DNA of 64,000 nt. Origin: Bacteroidota bacterium (GTDB lineage: Bacteria > Bacteroidota > Bacteroidia > B-17B0 > Aurantibacillaceae). The position numbers and the translations under genes are program-made. Position 1 is the stretch's first letter. Every line of letters starts with the position of its first letter. Location: positions 124,001 through 188,000 of the forward strand of contig JADJFB010000001.1 of NCBI GenBank assembly GCA_016708845.1, read 5' to 3'. The notes beneath the pieces were generated by a model. That model did not search any database. It was not told the DNA's origin and saw only the letters and a list, made by a program, of their open reading frames with translations. Positions 1 to 8,718 of the stretch are shown here, piece after piece.

Positions 1-435
1 TTCAAAAATAATAAAGGTCGCACTTTAAAAACTAGAATTAAAGAAGTAAGCGTTCCAGATTTATCATCAGGAAAATCATTTGACTTTTTAAAAAAAACAT
101 TGCCTTTTGATCCTTTGATATTGTTACCAAAAATATGGATTAACTATAGTAGAATTACATTAGTAAATAAAGTTTCGGCCGAACGCTTAACCTTAGATTT
201 GAATTTAGAATTTGAGAGAGATGGAAAAACCGAACTATTAAATCAGTTAGTAATTGCAGAAGTAAAACAAGATAGTAAAATAGCTTCGCCGTTTGTGGCG
301 ATTATGCGCCATAAGCACATCCGCCAAGGTTCTATCAGTAAATATTGTTTTGGAATTGCAAGTTCTTACAAAGAAGTGAAACAAAATAACTTTAAACGAA
401 AATTGTTAAACGTAAAAAAAATAATTAACTCATGA
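1..435 (+). CDS. VTC-domain protein, C-terminal part (polyphosphate polymerase-like)
   Basis: The reading frame is open from the first base, so the gene begins before the window and only about 144 C-terminal residues are visible. Residues such as NYSRI, followed by an alternating basic/acidic beta-strand pattern (RLTLDLNLEFERDG), and a C-terminal HIRQGSISKYCFG segment fit the tunnel-shaped VTC domain. In eukaryotic VTC that domain makes polyphosphate from ATP. The stop overlaps the start of the next gene by 4 bases (ATGA), which implies translational coupling. The next gene is DUF4956, the usual partner of bacterial VTC-domain genes, and this supports the call. The actual substrate in bacteria is not shown by the sequence. 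Confidence 0.72.
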   Translation, partial: FKNNKGRTLKTRIKEVSVPDLSSGKSFDFLKKTLPFDPLILLPKIWINYSRITLVNKVSAERLTLDLNLEFERDGKTELLNQLVIAEVKQDSKIASPFVAIMRHKHIRQGSISKYCFGIASSYKEVKQNNFKRKLLNVKKIINS

Positions 436-1079
436 TGCTATTACAAATTGCTGGCGATGCAGCAACAACACTTTCTGGTTTCGAAGAATTTCAAAAAATG
501 TCGGTTAAATTACTGGTGAGGTTATTAATTGATTTAACGGCTGTATTTATTTTAGTGCGTTTTATTTATTATCCTATCTATAAACACCGCGAATTGTTTT
601 TTACCTATTTCATCTTCAATATTGTCATCTTTTTAATATCCTTTTTATTAAACAAGGTTGATTTGTCGATGGGAGCAGCCTTTGGTTTATTTGCTGTATT
701 TAGTATGTTGAGGTATAAAACCGAAGAAATTGCCATTAAAGATATGACCTATTTATTCCTAGTAATTGCCTTAGGCTTGGTATCGGCGGTAACAAAAATT
801 AAGGATACGGCAGATCATATCGAATATATCTTTTTAATAGGGATTAACGCGGTAGTATTACTGATTACTTACCTTTTAGAAAGTAATATTTTCATGAAAA
901 AAGAGAGCGTTAAAACCATTTTATATGAAAACATTGAAATGATTAAAGAGGGCAAGCAAGACGAGTTAATGGCTGATTTAAAGCTTAGAACGGGCTTTAA
1001 CGTGCATAGATACTCTATCCATAAAATTGACTTTTTAAAGGATGCAGCTCAAATCAAAATATATTTTTACGATAAATAG
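432..1079 (+). CDS. DUF4956 family membrane protein
   Basis: A 215-residue protein with about five hydrophobic segments (roughly residues 25-45, 55-75, 78-92, 105-120 and 132-150) and a cytoplasmic C-terminal tail of about 60 residues ending in IKIYFYDK. The motif GAAFGLFAVFSMLRYKTEEI is characteristic of DUF4956. Its start overlaps the stop of the VTC-domain gene, so the two are translated together. The family has no established biochemical function. The association with VTC suggests a membrane partner for a polyphosphate-like polymer enzyme, but that is inference. Confidence 0.8.
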   Translation: MMLLQIAGDAATTLSGFEEFQKMSVKLLVRLLIDLTAVFILVRFIYYPIYKHRELFFTYFIFNIVIFLISFLLNKVDLSMGAAFGLFAVFSMLRYKTEEIAIKDMTYLFLVIALGLVSAVTKIKDTADHIEYIFLIGINAVVLLITYLLESNIFMKKESVKTILYENIEMIKEGKQDELMADLKLRTGFNVHRYSIHKIDFLKDAAQIKIYFYDK

Positions 1080-1107
1080 TTTTTTTTGAAAAAAAACTTG
1101 TTTTTTT

Positions 1108-1137
1108 TTGCAGATTTAAAAAAAGCCGTTATATTTG
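1108..1137 (+). promoter_or_regulatory. Bacteroidota-type promoter of tRNA-Val
   Basis: TTG at 1108-1110 and TATATTTG at 1130-1137 are separated by 19 bases. This matches the Bacteroidota -33/-7 consensus (TTG, about 19-21, TANNTTTG). The tRNA begins 11 bases after the -7 element. Confidence 0.7.
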
Positions 1138-1148
1138 CAGCCCGATTC

Positions 1149-1223
1149 GGGAGATTAGCTCAGCTGGTTCAGAGCACCTGCCTTACAAGCAGGGGGTCAC
1201 AGGTTCGAACCCTGTATCTCCCA
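1149..1223 (+). tRNA. tRNA-Val (TAC)
   Basis: The acceptor arm GGGAGAT pairs with ATCTCCC. The D arm, the anticodon arm CCTGC-CTTACAA-GCAGG with anticodon TAC, and the T arm with GTTCGAA are all visible. The CCA end is encoded at 1224-1226. Confidence 0.96.
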
Positions 1224-1229
1224 CCACCT

Positions 1230-1260
1230 AAAAGCCTTACAGAAATGTGAGGCTTTTTTG
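1230..1260 (+). terminator. Rho-independent terminator of tRNA-Val
   Basis: AAAAGCCTTACA (1230-1241) pairs with TGTGAGGCTTTT (1246-1257), with one wobble and a GAAA loop, and runs into a T tract. It ends only about 10-20 bases before the histidine kinase start. Confidence 0.85.
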
Positions 1261-1268
1261 TTATATAT

Positions 1269-4151
1269 TTGCGCCGGTTTTTGAAAAACGTCACCCTGCG
1301 AGTTATACTTATCATATCCTTGTTATTATTTATTTTGAGTTCTTCAGCTCAAAACAATCCTGCTATTGATTCCATTACCAAAGTCATTCAAACAACCAAT
1401 AATGATAATATTAAAGCAAACGCTTTATATAAATTGGCGCACGAATATATTGATGTAGATGCTAAAAAAGCATACGAATTTGCGCTTGAGTCGGTTGCGT
1501 TAGCAAAAAAAATTAACGATAAAACATGTGAAGTAGCTGCCCTAAACGAGTTAGCTATTTTAGATAGAAACAATGGAAATTATTCAAAAGCGTTAAGCAC
1601 ATTAAAAGAAGCGATACAAATTGCCGAAAGTGTAAGTGATACAATTTCTATTTCAAAATGTTTTATAGCAGCGGGCGATGTTTATTCGGCACTTTTAAAT
1701 TACGATAAGGCATTAAGTTATTATACCGAGGCATTAGTTTTAAATAAAAACAAAAAAAACTTTCAGGTTCTTGTTAGTTTAAGTCGAATTGGAAATAGAT
1801 TAATGGATAAAGGTAGAGGCGCGAATGATACTACTTTTATAGTATCTGCAATCCAATCTTATTTAAAAGTAAAAGATATTGCGTCTGCTATTAAGGATGA
1901 TAAACAATATATAAACGCGTATGTGAGTTTAGCCGATGCCTATAATATTTTTGGATCAGTATCAAAAAACAAACACCATTTTTATGAATCGTTAAATTAC
2001 TCGATGTTGTCGTTGCAATTAGCTCAAAAAGCTAATATAAAAAGTTCGCAAGGCATTAGTTATCTAAATTTGGGTGAAGTGTATTTGTCTTTAAACAAAA
2101 CCATTAAAGCCATTTACTATTTTGAGATGGCTGAAAAAATTTATGCACCATTAGGCGCAAAATCTTGGCTATTAAATACCTACGAATTAATGGGTAAAAC
2201 GTATTACACAATGCACGTGTATGGTAAAGCCGTTGAATATATTAAAAAAGCTATTGTTCTTTCGAATGAACAACATTTGGCAAAACATTTAAGTAGTAAT
2301 TACCAATTGTTGGCTGTTATATATTCGAAACAACAACAATTTGAAGAGGCTTGTGAGTATTATAAATTGTATAACGATTATAAAGACAGTGTGATTAATG
2401 AAAATACAAGCTTTAATGTATCTCGTTTTCAAGCTGAACTCGATTTACAAAAGAAAGACAAAGAAATTGCTTTTTTAACAAAGAATACGGCATCGCAAAG
2501 TCAAGAAATTAATTCTAATAAAAACCAACGCAACTATTTAATTATTTTGGTAATTGTTATTTTGGCGATTCTTATAGTTGTTTTTTATCTCTATAGAGAA
2601 AGAAAACAGGCAGCTTTTGAAATATTGAAAGCAAAAGAATTAGCCGAAAAAGCAAAAGAAGCACAAGAACAATTTTTAGCAAATACAAGCCACGAAATCC
2701 GTACTCCTATGAATGGAATTATAGGCATGACCAACCACTTAATGGATACACCATTAAATAACGAACAACAAGAATATATTCACGCTATTCAAGAATCTTC
2801 TAATAATTTACTCTCCATCATTAATGAATTGTTAGATCTTTCTAAAATAATGGCTAAGAAAATTTTGTTTGATAAACAGCCATTTGAATTAGAACAAATC
2901 ATTAAAAATTTAGTTCATTTATTGGAATTTAGAGCCATCGAAAAAAAGCTTAGTTTAAAGTTTCGGATAAATCCTTTAATACCTAAAACTATTATTGGAG
3001 ATGCCATTCGCTTAAAACAAATTTTATTAAACTTAGTAGAGAATTCCGTTAAGTTTACGCATGATGGCGAAATAGAAATTACAGTTGATATAATAAATGA
3101 AACAGAAAAAGACATTCAATTAAAATTTAGCGTTAAAGATACTGGTATCGGAATTCCTGCAAATAAACTAAATGTAATTTTTGAAAACTTTACGCAAGTA
3201 AATGCAAAAACAACTCGTAAATACGGTGGAACAGGCTTGGGCTTATCTATTAGTAAACAGTTAGTAGAACAACAAGGCGGAACGGTTTCAGTAACAAGTA
3301 AAGTAAACGTTGGCTCTACTTTTAGTTTTACGCTTCCGTTTAAAAAACAAAAAGATAAAAAAGAAATTGCCGATAATGCATTAACAATTCTTTCATCAAC
3401 GCCACAAGCTAATTTAAATGGAGTGTGTATTTTGGTAGTGGATGATAATTTGATTAATCAAAAAGTTGCCGCATTAACTTTACAAAAATGGAATGTGAAA
3501 GTTAAATTAGCAGATAGTGCAGAGCAAGCCTATAAAATTTTAAGTGATCAACCTGTTGATTTGATTTTGATGGATATTACCATGCCAGATATAGATGGTT
3601 TTGAAGCGACTAATAATATCAGAAAACAATTTAGAAATCCAGTTAATCAAGTTCCTATTATTGCTATGACCGCTGCGGCTTTTGTGGGTGACAAAGAAAA
3701 ATGCATAGCAGCAGGTATGAACGATTATATTTCTAAACCATTTGTGGCAGAAGATTTATTGCAAAAAATTACACGACTTTTACCTAAACAGGTATTGGGG
3801 CATAAACCAAATTTCAGCGATTTAACTCTAATATATGAACGTGCAGATGGAGACATGCAATTTTTAAAAGAAATTATTGAATGTTATATTATAGAAATGC
3901 CTATTTATATTACAGAAATGGACAACTGTTTAGCGTCAAAAGATTATGAGGAAATAAGAAAACAAGCTCATAAAATGAAAGCGCCCATAGCTTTAATGGG
4001 AGCCTTATCTCTTAAAGAATTGTATGCTGATATTGAGCTTGGAGCTAAAGAGCAAAGGAACCTTGATGAATTGACCAAGCAAATAACTATTGCTAAAGAG
4101 CAATGTTTAAAAACAGTTGTTGAGCTAAACGAAGAATTTCAGAAGCTGTAA
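1269..4151 (+). CDS. TPR-containing hybrid sensor histidine kinase with receiver and HPt domains
   Basis: A 960-residue phosphorelay protein. A signal-like hydrophobic N terminus ends at SSSAQ (about residue 28). A tetratricopeptide-repeat sensor region covers about 30-390, followed by a coiled coil and a transmembrane helix near 425-442. The HisKA phospho-acceptor is His475 in NTSHEIRTPMNG. The ATPase domain shows DTGIGIP (about 625) and GGTGLGLS. The receiver has VVDD and the phospho-acceptor Asp769 in LMDITMP, and the C-terminal HPt has His901 in AHKMKAP. All steps of a His-Asp-His relay are therefore in one chain. No DNA-binding output domain is present, so the final partner is elsewhere. 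The start is TTG. A second TTG at 1281 gives a cleaner signal peptide (KNVTLRV) and avoids a TATATTTG at 1264-1271 that could be its own -7 element. Confidence 0.92.
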   Translation: MRRFLKNVTLRVILIISLLLFILSSSAQNNPAIDSITKVIQTTNNDNIKANALYKLAHEYIDVDAKKAYEFALESVALAKKINDKTCEVAALNELAILDRNNGNYSKALSTLKEAIQIAESVSDTISISKCFIAAGDVYSALLNYDKALSYYTEALVLNKNKKNFQVLVSLSRIGNRLMDKGRGANDTTFIVSAIQSYLKVKDIASAIKDDKQYINAYVSLADAYNIFGSVSKNKHHFYESLNYSMLSLQLAQKANIKSSQGISYLNLGEVYLSLNKTIKAIYYFEMAEKIYAPLGAKSWLLNTYELMGKTYYTMHVYGKAVEYIKKAIVLSNEQHLAKHLSSNYQLLAVIYSKQQQFEEACEYYKLYNDYKDSVINENTSFNVSRFQAELDLQKKDKEIAFLTKNTASQSQEINSNKNQRNYLIILVIVILAILIVVFYLYRERKQAAFEILKAKELAEKAKEAQEQFLANTSHEIRTPMNGIIGMTNHLMDTPLNNEQQEYIHAIQESSNNLLSIINELLDLSKIMAKKILFDKQPFELEQIIKNLVHLLEFRAIEKKLSLKFRINPLIPKTIIGDAIRLKQILLNLVENSVKFTHDGEIEITVDIINETEKDIQLKFSVKDTGIGIPANKLNVIFENFTQVNAKTTRKYGGTGLGLSISKQLVEQQGGTVSVTSKVNVGSTFSFTLPFKKQKDKKEIADNALTILSSTPQANLNGVCILVVDDNLINQKVAALTLQKWNVKVKLADSAEQAYKILSDQPVDLILMDITMPDIDGFEATNNIRKQFRNPVNQVPIIAMTAAAFVGDKEKCIAAGMNDYISKPFVAEDLLQKITRLLPKQVLGHKPNFSDLTLIYERADGDMQFLKEIIECYIIEMPIYITEMDNCLASKDYEEIRKQAHKMKAPIALMGALSLKELYADIELGAKEQRNLDELTKQITIAKEQCLKTVVELNEEFQKL

Positions 4152-4219
4152 TTTCTAAAAATGAGAATTGTTATTTCATTATTTTTTTCACTAATTTAGT
4201 AAAGAGTAAATCCCTTATT

Positions 4220-4813
4220 ATGTTAGAAAAATTTAAAGCCTATCTTCAAAAAAATGCTCAAATAGATGATAAACAATTTGAAGTTTTATCTAAAAATTTG
4301 AAAACACAAAAGGTAAAGAAGCACACAATGCTTTTACATCCTGGCGAAGTTTGCGCACATTCTTTTTTTGTAGAGAAAGGCTTATTAAAATTATATTCTG
4401 TTGATGATTTAGGAAAAGAACACGTGATTCAATTTGCCCCCGAAAACTGGATTGTAAGTGATAGAAGTAGCGCTTATTTTAATCAGCCTTCCGATTTTTT
4501 TATTGATACCGTTGAAGATTCGGAAATAGTATATATAGATAAAAGCTTTATGGAAACTGCTTCGGAACAAGACATTAATTTTAGGCTTTTTTTCGACAAA
4601 CTTCTTCATAACCACATTAGGCACATACAGAGGCGAGTAAGCCTTTTGCTTGGTGCAACTGCCGAGCAACGTTACATGGATTTTATAAAATTGTATCCTG
4701 ATTTGATGTTACGAGTACCTCAGTGGATGATTGCTTCGTATTTAGGTATTACACCAGAAAGTTTAAGCAGAGTAAGAAAGGAATTAGCTAAAAAGCATTT
4801 TAAGGCTAGTTAG
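4220..4813 (+). CDS. Crp/Fnr family transcriptional regulator
   Basis: A 197-residue protein with an N-terminal cyclic-nucleotide-binding beta-roll (about 25-110; MLLHPGEVCAHSFFVEKG, then LLKLYS) and a C-terminal winged helix-turn-helix (about 165-192; PQWMIASYLGITPESLSRVR). This is the common Bacteroidota form. The canonical cAMP-binding arginine motif is not evident, so the effector is unknown. It precedes a pirin gene on the same strand. A perfect 14-bp palindrome lies in that gene's promoter region, which makes the pirin a plausible target (inference). Confidence 0.9.
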   Translation: MLEKFKAYLQKNAQIDDKQFEVLSKNLKTQKVKKHTMLLHPGEVCAHSFFVEKGLLKLYSVDDLGKEHVIQFAPENWIVSDRSSAYFNQPSDFFIDTVEDSEIVYIDKSFMETASEQDINFRLFFDKLLHNHIRHIQRRVSLLLGATAEQRYMDFIKLYPDLMLRVPQWMIASYLGITPESLSRVRKELAKKHFKAS

Positions 4814-4820
4814 TTTTTTG

Positions 4821-4956
4821 AGCCACATAGACACATAGGTTGGTTTTTGCTACAAGATTAAGATAGCGCTTTGCTAAACACATAGTTACTATGCGTGAAA
4901 CGTAGTTTCTATCATTTACTTAGACTAGCATTTATTTTCTATGTTCCTATGTGGTT
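4821..4956. repeat. Intergenic inverted repeat, CCACATAG family, copy 1
   Basis: The left arm AGCCACATAGACACATAG (4821-4838) is the near reverse complement of CTATGTTCCTATGTGGTT (4939-4956). A shorter copy with nearly the same arms lies at 38737-38800, and a half-copy at 28509-28526. No protein is encoded between the arms. It looks like a dispersed non-coding palindromic repeat. Confidence 0.65.
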
Positions 4957-4992
4957 AATGGTTCTTATTTTTTAATTTCATATCATACATCA

Positions 4993-5023
4993 ACGTTTTA
5001 AAACGTAGATGTCTATACCTTTG
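4993..5023 (+). promoter_or_regulatory. Pirin promoter with 14-bp palindromic operator candidate
   Basis: ACGTTTTAAAACGT (4993-5006) is a perfect palindrome. TACCTTTG at 5016-5023 matches the -7 consensus TANNTTTG. The palindrome sits where the -33 element would be, so a bound dimer could block or recruit polymerase. The binding protein is unknown; the adjacent Crp/Fnr gene is a candidate. Confidence 0.45.
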
Positions 5024-5045
5024 ATGTGTAATTAAAACTATTAAT

Positions 5046-5918
5046 ATGAAAACAAGAAACATAGAAACCGTAATGACTCCACCATCACCTCATTTTGTTG
5101 GCGACGGATTTAGAGTACATAATTTTATTCCTTACAAAGCAGATATGCAGCGTATGAGTCCTTTTATTATGATGGATTACGGTTCAAAATTTTATTTTCC
5201 ACCAACCGATAAACCCCGTGGAGTAGGTGTACATCCTCACCGAGGATTTGAAACAGTTACCATTGCTTATAAAGGTAAAGTAGCTCATAACGATAGTGCA
5301 GGAAATAGCGGCGTAATTAGCGAAGGCGATGTGCAATGGATGACGGCTGCTTCGGGAATTTTACATAAAGAATTTCATGAAGAAAATTTTAGTAAAACAG
5401 GTGGTGATTTCCAAATGGTGCAGTTATGGGTAAATCTTCCTGCTAAAGATAAAATGTCGAAACCAAAATATCAGGGATTAACGCATGAGCAAATCAATAA
5501 ATTTCAGTTACCAAATAATGGAGGCACTGTTGAGGTTATTGCAGGACAGTATCAAGATGTAAAAGGTTCGGCTTCTACATTTACACCTGTTAATTTATTA
5601 AACGTCAAATTAAATAAAGGTACAGTTACAAATTTTTCTTTCCCAGCTCATTATAATACTGCTTTGATAGTAGTAGAGGGAAACGTTAAAATTAACGAAA
5701 CAGACTTAGTACCAACTAATAATTTTGTGGTGTTTCAAAATAATGCGGAGGATTTTATAATTGAAGCTACTGAAAATGCGATTGTATTAGTGTTAAGTGG
5801 AGAACCCATTAATGAGCCGATTGCCGCTCAGGGTCCTTTTGTAATGAATACTCGTGCCGAAATCATTCAGGCTATTGAAGATTATAACATGGGTAAGTTT
5901 GGTTACATCGAAGAGTAG
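5046..5918 (+). CDS. Pirin family protein
   Basis: A 290-residue bicupin. The N-terminal pirin domain shows the metal-site pattern His63 and His65 (GVHPHRGFET) and a later His/Glu pair in GILHKEFH near residues 107-111, matching the Fe ligands of characterised pirins. The C-terminal cupin extends to about residue 285. Family members act as quercetin dioxygenases or as redox-responsive regulators; which applies here is not visible. The gene is monocistronic, with its own promoter and a terminator 3 bases after the stop. Confidence 0.92.
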   Translation: MKTRNIETVMTPPSPHFVGDGFRVHNFIPYKADMQRMSPFIMMDYGSKFYFPPTDKPRGVGVHPHRGFETVTIAYKGKVAHNDSAGNSGVISEGDVQWMTAASGILHKEFHEENFSKTGGDFQMVQLWVNLPAKDKMSKPKYQGLTHEQINKFQLPNNGGTVEVIAGQYQDVKGSASTFTPVNLLNVKLNKGTVTNFSFPAHYNTALIVVEGNVKINETDLVPTNNFVVFQNNAEDFIIEATENAIVLVLSGEPINEPIAAQGPFVMNTRAEIIQAIEDYNMGKFGYIEE

Positions 5919-5920
5919 GA

Positions 5921-5953
5921 GTCGTGCTGAACTTGTTACAGCATCTTTTTTTT
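5921..5953 (+). terminator. Terminator of pirin; dispersed GATGCTG-type element, copy 1
   Basis: GTCGTGCTG, a short loop, then CAGCATC followed by eight T, starting 3 bases after the stop. A near-identical element follows ribBA (23780-23806, opposite strand), so this is a recurrent terminator sequence. Confidence 0.75.
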
Positions 5954-5954
5954 C

Positions 5955-6000
5955 ATAGAACGCCTTTAGCTGAGCGGAGCCGAAGCTAAAGGCGTTCTAT
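5955..6000. terminator. Perfect 17-bp inverted repeat between convergent genes
   Basis: ATAGAACGCCTTTAGCT (5955-5971) is perfectly complementary to 5984-6000, with a 12-base loop. It lies between the pirin terminator and the stop of the minus-strand glycosyltransferase at 6004, so it probably ends transcription of that gene. There is no strong T run on the minus strand, which makes it unusual as a terminator. Confidence 0.55.
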
Positions 6001-6003
6001 AAT

Positions 6004-7935
6004 TTATTTGATGTTCGAGAGCAACCCATAACGATAGGGATTATTATCCCAAGTATAAACTGAAAAGCCTGTAATACGAAATTTCTCTTTATTGTTGTTC
6101 CAAACAAAAAGAGTGAGTTCATTATCTGGATTATTAAATTTCACATCTACATAAACAGATACATAAGCAGTTTGAGTTTTTTGAGATGGCTGATAAAATG
6201 CAGAAAAATCCGACGCAGTAAAATGTATGTTTTGTTTTAAGGCGTCTTGGCTGCTACTCAGCAATCCTTTTATTATCGAATCTGATTGGTATTTAATTTC
6301 TGCTACAAGGCTTTGTCCCTCATAACAATGGAGTTCGCTATTTTTAATTTTAAAAGAAAGAGGGTATTCATTTAAACTATCAATGCGATAATAAGTTTCT
6401 TCGTTATTAGAAACAACCAAATCTTTATTAAGATTGAATAATGATGATGGATTTTTAAAGTCAAGTTGAAGGCGATTGAATTTTTCAACTTCTAAATTTT
6501 CTTTGCTAGGTTCTTTACTTAATACATACAATTCAAATCCATAACCAATTATTTTTTTATAAACGTACGGAAAATAGTTAGAGGCTTGTAATAATTGTGC
6601 GGGATTAAAATCACCTAATACCAAGTATTTTGAAGATAATGTATCGTAAATATTTTTATAATCGTTAATGGTTTTTGTTTCATTTTCAATTACTTCAAAA
6701 CGCGCACTGGATCCATATTTTTCTTTATAAAAATTTAAAAACCAAGGTTCACCTTTATATAAAGCATATACGTTTTCGTTTCCTTTTTCTTTAATCAACT
6801 CGTCGGTTGTTTTGATATAAGTATCAAAGGATTGATTGAATACTAATTGGTAATAATGCCTTTTAAAAACTAAAGTACTCATGCCAATTACTAATAGTAA
6901 AACAACAGAAGCCCATTTTAATTTGAAGGAGAACTCTCCAGCAAAAGAAGCGATAAACAAAAGCAGGCAAGGAGTTGCAAAAATGAGTGTTGAAAATTGA
7001 ATAACCGGATTTACTTTTAATGAATAGAAAAACCCAATTAAAAAAGATAAAGCAAATAAGGAAAATAATAGAGCACGAATTTTGTTTTTTAAGGAAGTAT
7101 TATTTTTTTCTGCAGAAAAATAGGCGAATGCAATAACACCTATACATGCAATTAAAAATAGCCACGAGTAATGAAACAGATAGAATATAAATTGAAGTAT
7201 AAAGTCATTTTCGGGTGGATTTAACCAACCTCCGTTTGCCGCACCAATGCCGCCAATTTTTAATTGAGCAAACAAAATAGGAAAATGGGGAGCGTATAAT
7301 ACAACTGCTCCAACACAAATCACTAAATAATTTTTGAGATTTGTTTTAGTTAAAAAGAATAACCCTAGCAATCCACACAGTGCTGCAAACATCATACTAA
7401 AATGATGGTTAAGAGCTGCTAATGCGGCAAATATAGCAAACCATACATAGTGTTTGAGTTTGGCAGAATCGTTAAACAAAATCTCTAGCCAATATTTTAA
7501 AACAAATAAACACAAGAATAACCCACTCACATAAGGTCTTGCAGTGACACTATAAAACACAAAATATTGAGCGCAAGTTAATACCGTTGCTGCTAAAAGT
7601 CCTGTGGTTTCATTAAACCAACGTTTCCCTATTTTATAAATAAGGTAAACCGATGCAATGCCCATAAAAATAAAAGGCAATTTCATTAACCATTCGGTAG
7701 TACCAAAAATTAAGGAATAGTAATACATCCAAACTTGTATCAAAGCAGGATGTGCATCAATCATCACACCCTTCTTGATTAATTCTCCAAAAGAATCAAA
7801 ACGCAATCGATCAACCGCACTTAATTCATCATAGGTATATTGTAAATCAAATAAATTATAAAGGCGCAAAACACTTGCTACTATAAGTAGTAAGAGTATT
7901 AGCGTATTGGTTTTAATATACTTGCTTAGCGACAT
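6004..7935 (-). CDS. GT39/ArnT-like membrane glycosyltransferase
   Basis: A 643-residue protein with an N-terminal polytopic membrane domain (about ten or more helices up to about residue 360) and a soluble C-terminal domain of about 270 residues rich in beta strands. An acidic pair in YTYDELSA sits in the first extracytoplasmic loop (about residues 34-39), where GT39-type dolichyl- or polyprenyl-phosphate-sugar transferases place their catalytic Asp/Glu. The later ARPYVSG segment is also typical. It presumably transfers a sugar from a polyprenyl carrier to a periplasmic or surface acceptor; the acceptor is unknown. It stands alone between convergent and divergent neighbours. Confidence 0.82.
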   Translation of the reverse strand: MSLSKYIKTNTLILLLLIVASVLRLYNLFDLQYTYDELSAVDRLRFDSFGELIKKGVMIDAHPALIQVWMYYYSLIFGTTEWLMKLPFIFMGIASVYLIYKIGKRWFNETTGLLAATVLTCAQYFVFYSVTARPYVSGLFLCLFVLKYWLEILFNDSAKLKHYVWFAIFAALAALNHHFSMMFAALCGLLGLFFLTKTNLKNYLVICVGAVVLYAPHFPILFAQLKIGGIGAANGGWLNPPENDFILQFIFYLFHYSWLFLIACIGVIAFAYFSAEKNNTSLKNKIRALLFSLFALSFLIGFFYSLKVNPVIQFSTLIFATPCLLLFIASFAGEFSFKLKWASVVLLLVIGMSTLVFKRHYYQLVFNQSFDTYIKTTDELIKEKGNENVYALYKGEPWFLNFYKEKYGSSARFEVIENETKTINDYKNIYDTLSSKYLVLGDFNPAQLLQASNYFPYVYKKIIGYGFELYVLSKEPSKENLEVEKFNRLQLDFKNPSSLFNLNKDLVVSNNEETYYRIDSLNEYPLSFKIKNSELHCYEGQSLVAEIKYQSDSIIKGLLSSSQDALKQNIHFTASDFSAFYQPSQKTQTAYVSVYVDVKFNNPDNELTLFVWNNNKEKFRITGFSVYTWDNNPYRYGLLSNIK

Positions 7936-8055
7936 GATGAAACAAATATAATATTATAACATATATGCCATAAAAATAAAAGGGGTTAGCCCTCCAATTT
8001 AATTTGAAAATATTTTGCTATTTTAGCGTTATTTCAACTACATTTATAAGGATTA

Positions 8056-8616
8056 GTGTATACCAATTATTTGAAAAAAGCAACTATCATATTTTCTTTT
8101 ATACTAATTACTGTTTTTTCAGCAGGAAGTTATTCCCTGCATCAACTATATTTAAAAAGTTACAAAAAAGAGTTCAAAGCCTATATTTCAAAATATAAGG
8201 AGCAATCCGCTTTTTCAACAATTACTATCAACCCGAGTGAGCTATATGCTAATTCTAAAACTATTACTTGGGAGGATGAATTCAAGGAAGTAATTTATAA
8301 AGGTGTTTTGTATGATGTTGTAAAGATTAACGGTAAAGGTTTAACAGTTGAGTTAATGGTTGTTTCCGATCATCAGGAAATGGAGCTTAAAAAAGAATTC
8401 GCTTCTTTGTTTGATATTAGCTCGAATCAAAAAACGAAAGGCCCTTTTGATTTATTAAAAAACTTTATGACCCTTAAATATTTAGCTGCTAACTCTGATT
8501 TCTGTTTTAACAATTGTGTTTTTAGTCTTGATAATTTAGCTTCATTTAAAAGCATTCAAATTAATTCACCAGTAATTAATTTAGATACACCTCCTCCCCA
8601 ATTTTTTGCACTATAA
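8056..8616 (+). CDS. Small exported or membrane-anchored protein upstream of TonB receptor
   Basis: A 186-residue protein with a GTG start (a TTG start at 8071 would also work). One N-terminal hydrophobic segment (about 8-30; IIFSFILITVFSAGSYSL) is followed by a soluble extracytoplasmic part. It carries a Cys pair spaced CFNNC near residue 153-157 and a proline-rich tail ending TPPPQFFAL. I do not recognise the family. It lies 102 bases upstream of the TonB receptor on the same strand. The paired Cys and the context would fit a periplasmic accessory of uptake, but no function is shown. Confidence 0.6.
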   Translation: MYTNYLKKATIIFSFILITVFSAGSYSLHQLYLKSYKKEFKAYISKYKEQSAFSTITINPSELYANSKTITWEDEFKEVIYKGVLYDVVKINGKGLTVELMVVSDHQEMELKKEFASLFDISSNQKTKGPFDLLKNFMTLKYLAANSDFCFNNCVFSLDNLASFKSIQINSPVINLDTPPPQFFAL

Positions 8617-8718
8617 TTTTGCGCGGTGCTTTTTGCATCGCCTAAGTTTATGCATAACGCACTGTTTTTATAAATGAGTGTCGTTGTGTGTGTTATAATT
8701 TTCACTAAATAATTATCT

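Noticed and set aside
8004..8198. Open frame of 64 codons overlapping the small exported protein
   Set aside because: It is a different frame of the 8056-8616 gene with no recognisable signal or family.
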